7,292 bases of DNA from an uncultured Lachnospiraceae bacterium (GTDB lineage: Bacteria; Bacillota; Clostridia; Lachnospirales; Lachnospiraceae). Of this stretch, positions 6,217 to 7,292 are shown piece by piece. A program made the translations under genes and the position numbers. The stretch is taken from the NCBI GenBank assembly GCA_910579645.1, contig CAJTVK010000177.1:1-7292 (forward strand), written 5' to 3'. How positions within the stretch are numbered: the stretch's first letter is position 1; every line of letters starts with the position of its first letter. Under the pieces are notes generated by a model. That model ran no database searches, had not been told where the DNA came from, and worked only from the letters and a program-made list of their open reading frames with translations.

Positions 6217-6427
6217 GAACTTAAAATATGATAGTATATTTCTATTTTGATTGCACTTTTTGCTATCATTATCCTGTTCTGATAGCACTTTTTAAGTTCT
6301 TTTTTCCGGGAACTTCCACGCCGGTCCTTCCGCCCTTTTTCGGTGATTGTACTTTTTGCAATCATTTTTGCAGAATGATTGTGCTTTTTCAGTTCTTTTT
6401 CGGAAAATGAACTCACTTTTTGCAATC
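6217..6427. repeat. 32-bp phased array of imperfect dyads beside the candidate oriT
   Basis: Five related 19-bp units start at 6249, 6281, 6345, 6377 and 6409, so all lie on an exact 32-bp grid with one position (6313) degenerate. Examples are GATTGTACTTTTTGCAATC (6345-6363) and GATTGCACTTTTTGCTATC (6249-6267). Each unit has a left box (GATTG, GATAG or GAACT), a core close to CACTTTTT, and a right box that is the inverse of one of these. A lone GAACT at 6217 also fits the grid. Spacers are 13 bp, AT-rich and unlike each other except for a CTTTTTCGG-like piece. Three helical turns per period would put bound proteins on one face of the DNA. This may be a binding array for MobC, the relaxase or a regulator; the T run is always on the plus strand, so an RNA structure is also possible. 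It fills the space between the TOPRIM gene and the candidate oriT. Confidence 0.8.
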
Positions 6428-6435
6428 ACCCACCA

Positions 6436-7292
6436 CTACCGTGCCATTTCCCGTTTTGGCGTGGCTGCACACAGGCATTTTTTCGCTTCCTGAAGCCACT
6501 GGTTATAGTCCTTGAAAGGCTTTGGCGGCGGGCAGTCCTCCACCTCATAATCCAGCCCGTAGTATTTTTCCATAAGTGCATCTGCCGCTTTCCTGCCCGG
6601 TCCGTCATTGTCCAGGCAGAAAGAAATCTTCCTGACTTTCGGGTGTTCCTCTAGGAATGTGGCAAGCGGCGCATCGGAAAGCATCCCAAGAGCCACCTTG
6701 TTTGTCTCATAATCCCCACGAATCTCCACATAGCTCATCAGGTCTATCGGTGCTTCAAATACCATAACTTCATCGCTTTTCCCATACCAGATATTGAACC
6801 CGTAATTTTTGTCGTTGCCCGCCACATCACACTTGAACGGTTTCCCTTCCCGGTCAGACACTCCCCTCATGCTCGCAAAGCGTGTTCTGCCCTGCACATC
6901 GTTCCCTTTAAAGACAATGTTGTGGTGGCTGCGCTCTTCATAAATCAATCCGCAGCTTACAAAATAATCCACTGTATGCCTGTCAAGCGCCCTGTCCCCT
7001 GTCAGATACGAATACAGACAGTCATTGTTCTTTGCACGGGCAGGGAGTACAAACGGCTTTTTCTTTTCTTCCGTGGAATGCTTTCCTTCCTTTTTTTCCA
7101 CATACACACTGGCGCTCTTTTTTTCCCAGTCCCCGTCCCTCCGGTATCCTGAAAAATCAAGCAGCCAGAAAACAGCGTCCTTGACTTCCATTCCCGCAAA
7201 GACACGCAGGAAATCTATCTGCGAGCCGCCGTTGTTTCCCCTTTCATGTTCCCTTGACCACCGGAACCAGTTCGTGCGGTTGTAAATCCGTA
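6436..7292 (-). CDS. DUF3991/TOPRIM primase-like protein (5' end cut by window edge)
   Basis: The last 284 codons are present; the frame stays open to the right edge, so the start lies outside the window. The visible part begins RIYNRTNWFRWSREHERGNN, then GGSQIDFLRVFAGMEVKDAV. This is the end of a primase-like N-terminal module that usually carries a zinc-binding site further upstream. A DUF3991-like region follows (LDRHTVDYFVSCGLIYEE, NIVFKGNDVQGRTRFASMRG). The TOPRIM fold is marked by the acidic residue in VMVFEAPIDLMSY and the DxD motif in ISFCLDNDGPGRKAA, residues that bind metal in primases and topoisomerases. A helicase domain is not seen; the C-terminus is short (FKDYNQWLQEAKK, then a basic tail). 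Such proteins are common in Firmicute conjugative elements and are thought to prime or process DNA during replication or transfer. The gene ends 9 bp before the phased array. Confidence 0.9.
   Translation of the reverse strand, partial: RIYNRTNWFRWSREHERGNNGGSQIDFLRVFAGMEVKDAVFWLLDFSGYRRDGDWEKKSASVYVEKKEGKHSTEEKKKPFVLPARAKNNDCLYSYLTGDRALDRHTVDYFVSCGLIYEERSHHNIVFKGNDVQGRTRFASMRGVSDREGKPFKCDVAGNDKNYGFNIWYGKSDEVMVFEAPIDLMSYVEIRGDYETNKVALGMLSDAPLATFLEEHPKVRKISFCLDNDGPGRKAADALMEKYYGLDYEVEDCPPPKPFKDYNQWLQEAKKCLCAATPKREMAR

Noticed and set aside
6233..6238. TATACT on the minus strand as a -10 box for a promoter reading toward the candidate oriT.
   Set aside because: The place for a -35 box holds AAAAAG, and the region is AT-rich enough for chance matches.
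6192..6425. Minus-strand open frame of 77 codons across the phased array, with an apparent peptide repeat (KELKK...MIAKSAI).
   Set aside because: It starts at TTG without a ribosome binding site, and its repeat simply mirrors the DNA repeat. The 32-bp period is not a multiple of three, so a coding origin for the repeat is unlikely.
6217..6427. CRISPR array.
   Set aside because: The repeated part is only 19 bp, imperfect and with switching boxes, and the 13-bp gaps are too short for spacers; no cas genes are near.
6217..6427. Antitoxin RNA repeats of a type III toxin-antitoxin pair.
   Set aside because: The repeat length is near the range, but the gene that follows on the transcribed strand is not a ToxN-like endoribonuclease and no such toxin is in the window.
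7189..7191. ATG as the start of the TOPRIM gene.
   Set aside because: The frame stays open to the window edge and the 33 residues before this ATG (RIYNRTNWFRWSREHER type) are part of the conserved domain.

Overview
The window is part of the transfer region of an integrative conjugative element or conjugative plasmid. The host is most likely a gut Clostridia/Lachnospiraceae-type Firmicute. The grounds are roughly balanced base composition, strong AGGAGG-type ribosome binding sites, two TTG starts, and protein families typical of such elements: a DUF3991/TOPRIM protein, a protein with an LPD28-like segment, MobC, a MOBP-type relaxase and a PcfB/DUF3801-like protein. Every supported gene is on the minus strand, so transcription runs from right to left. 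No rRNA, tRNA, insertion sequence or CRISPR array is visible.

Layout in transcription order. A DUF3991/TOPRIM (primase-like) gene enters from the right edge and ends at 6436. It is followed by a 434-bp non-coding interval (6002-6435) with three elements: (i) a series of 19-bp imperfect dyads at exact 32-bp phasing (6217-6427); (ii) a compact cluster of three inverted repeats with a nick-like motif (6124-6201), which I read as a candidate oriT; (iii) a leader with a 15-bp palindrome and a strong ribosome binding site. Next comes a tightly packed operon: a 508-aa multidomain protein (true start 6001, not the longer open frame to 6211), MobC (4474-4142), a 113-aa unknown (4128-3787, TTG start), the relaxase (3771-2314, TTG start), a short gap with a terminator-like hairpin, a 379-aa coiled-coil protein (2204-1065), a 131-aa unknown (1065-670, TAATG overlap) and a PcfB/DUF3801-like protein (654 to beyond the left edge).

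How it may work together: MobC and the relaxase would form the relaxosome at the candidate oriT, and the PcfB-like protein would link the relaxosome to a coupling ATPase expected beyond the left edge. The TOPRIM protein may prime or process DNA after transfer. The roles of the 508-, 379-, 131- and 113-aa proteins are unknown; their position suggests accessory relaxosome or coupling functions. The least explained element is the 32-bp phased array beside the candidate oriT.
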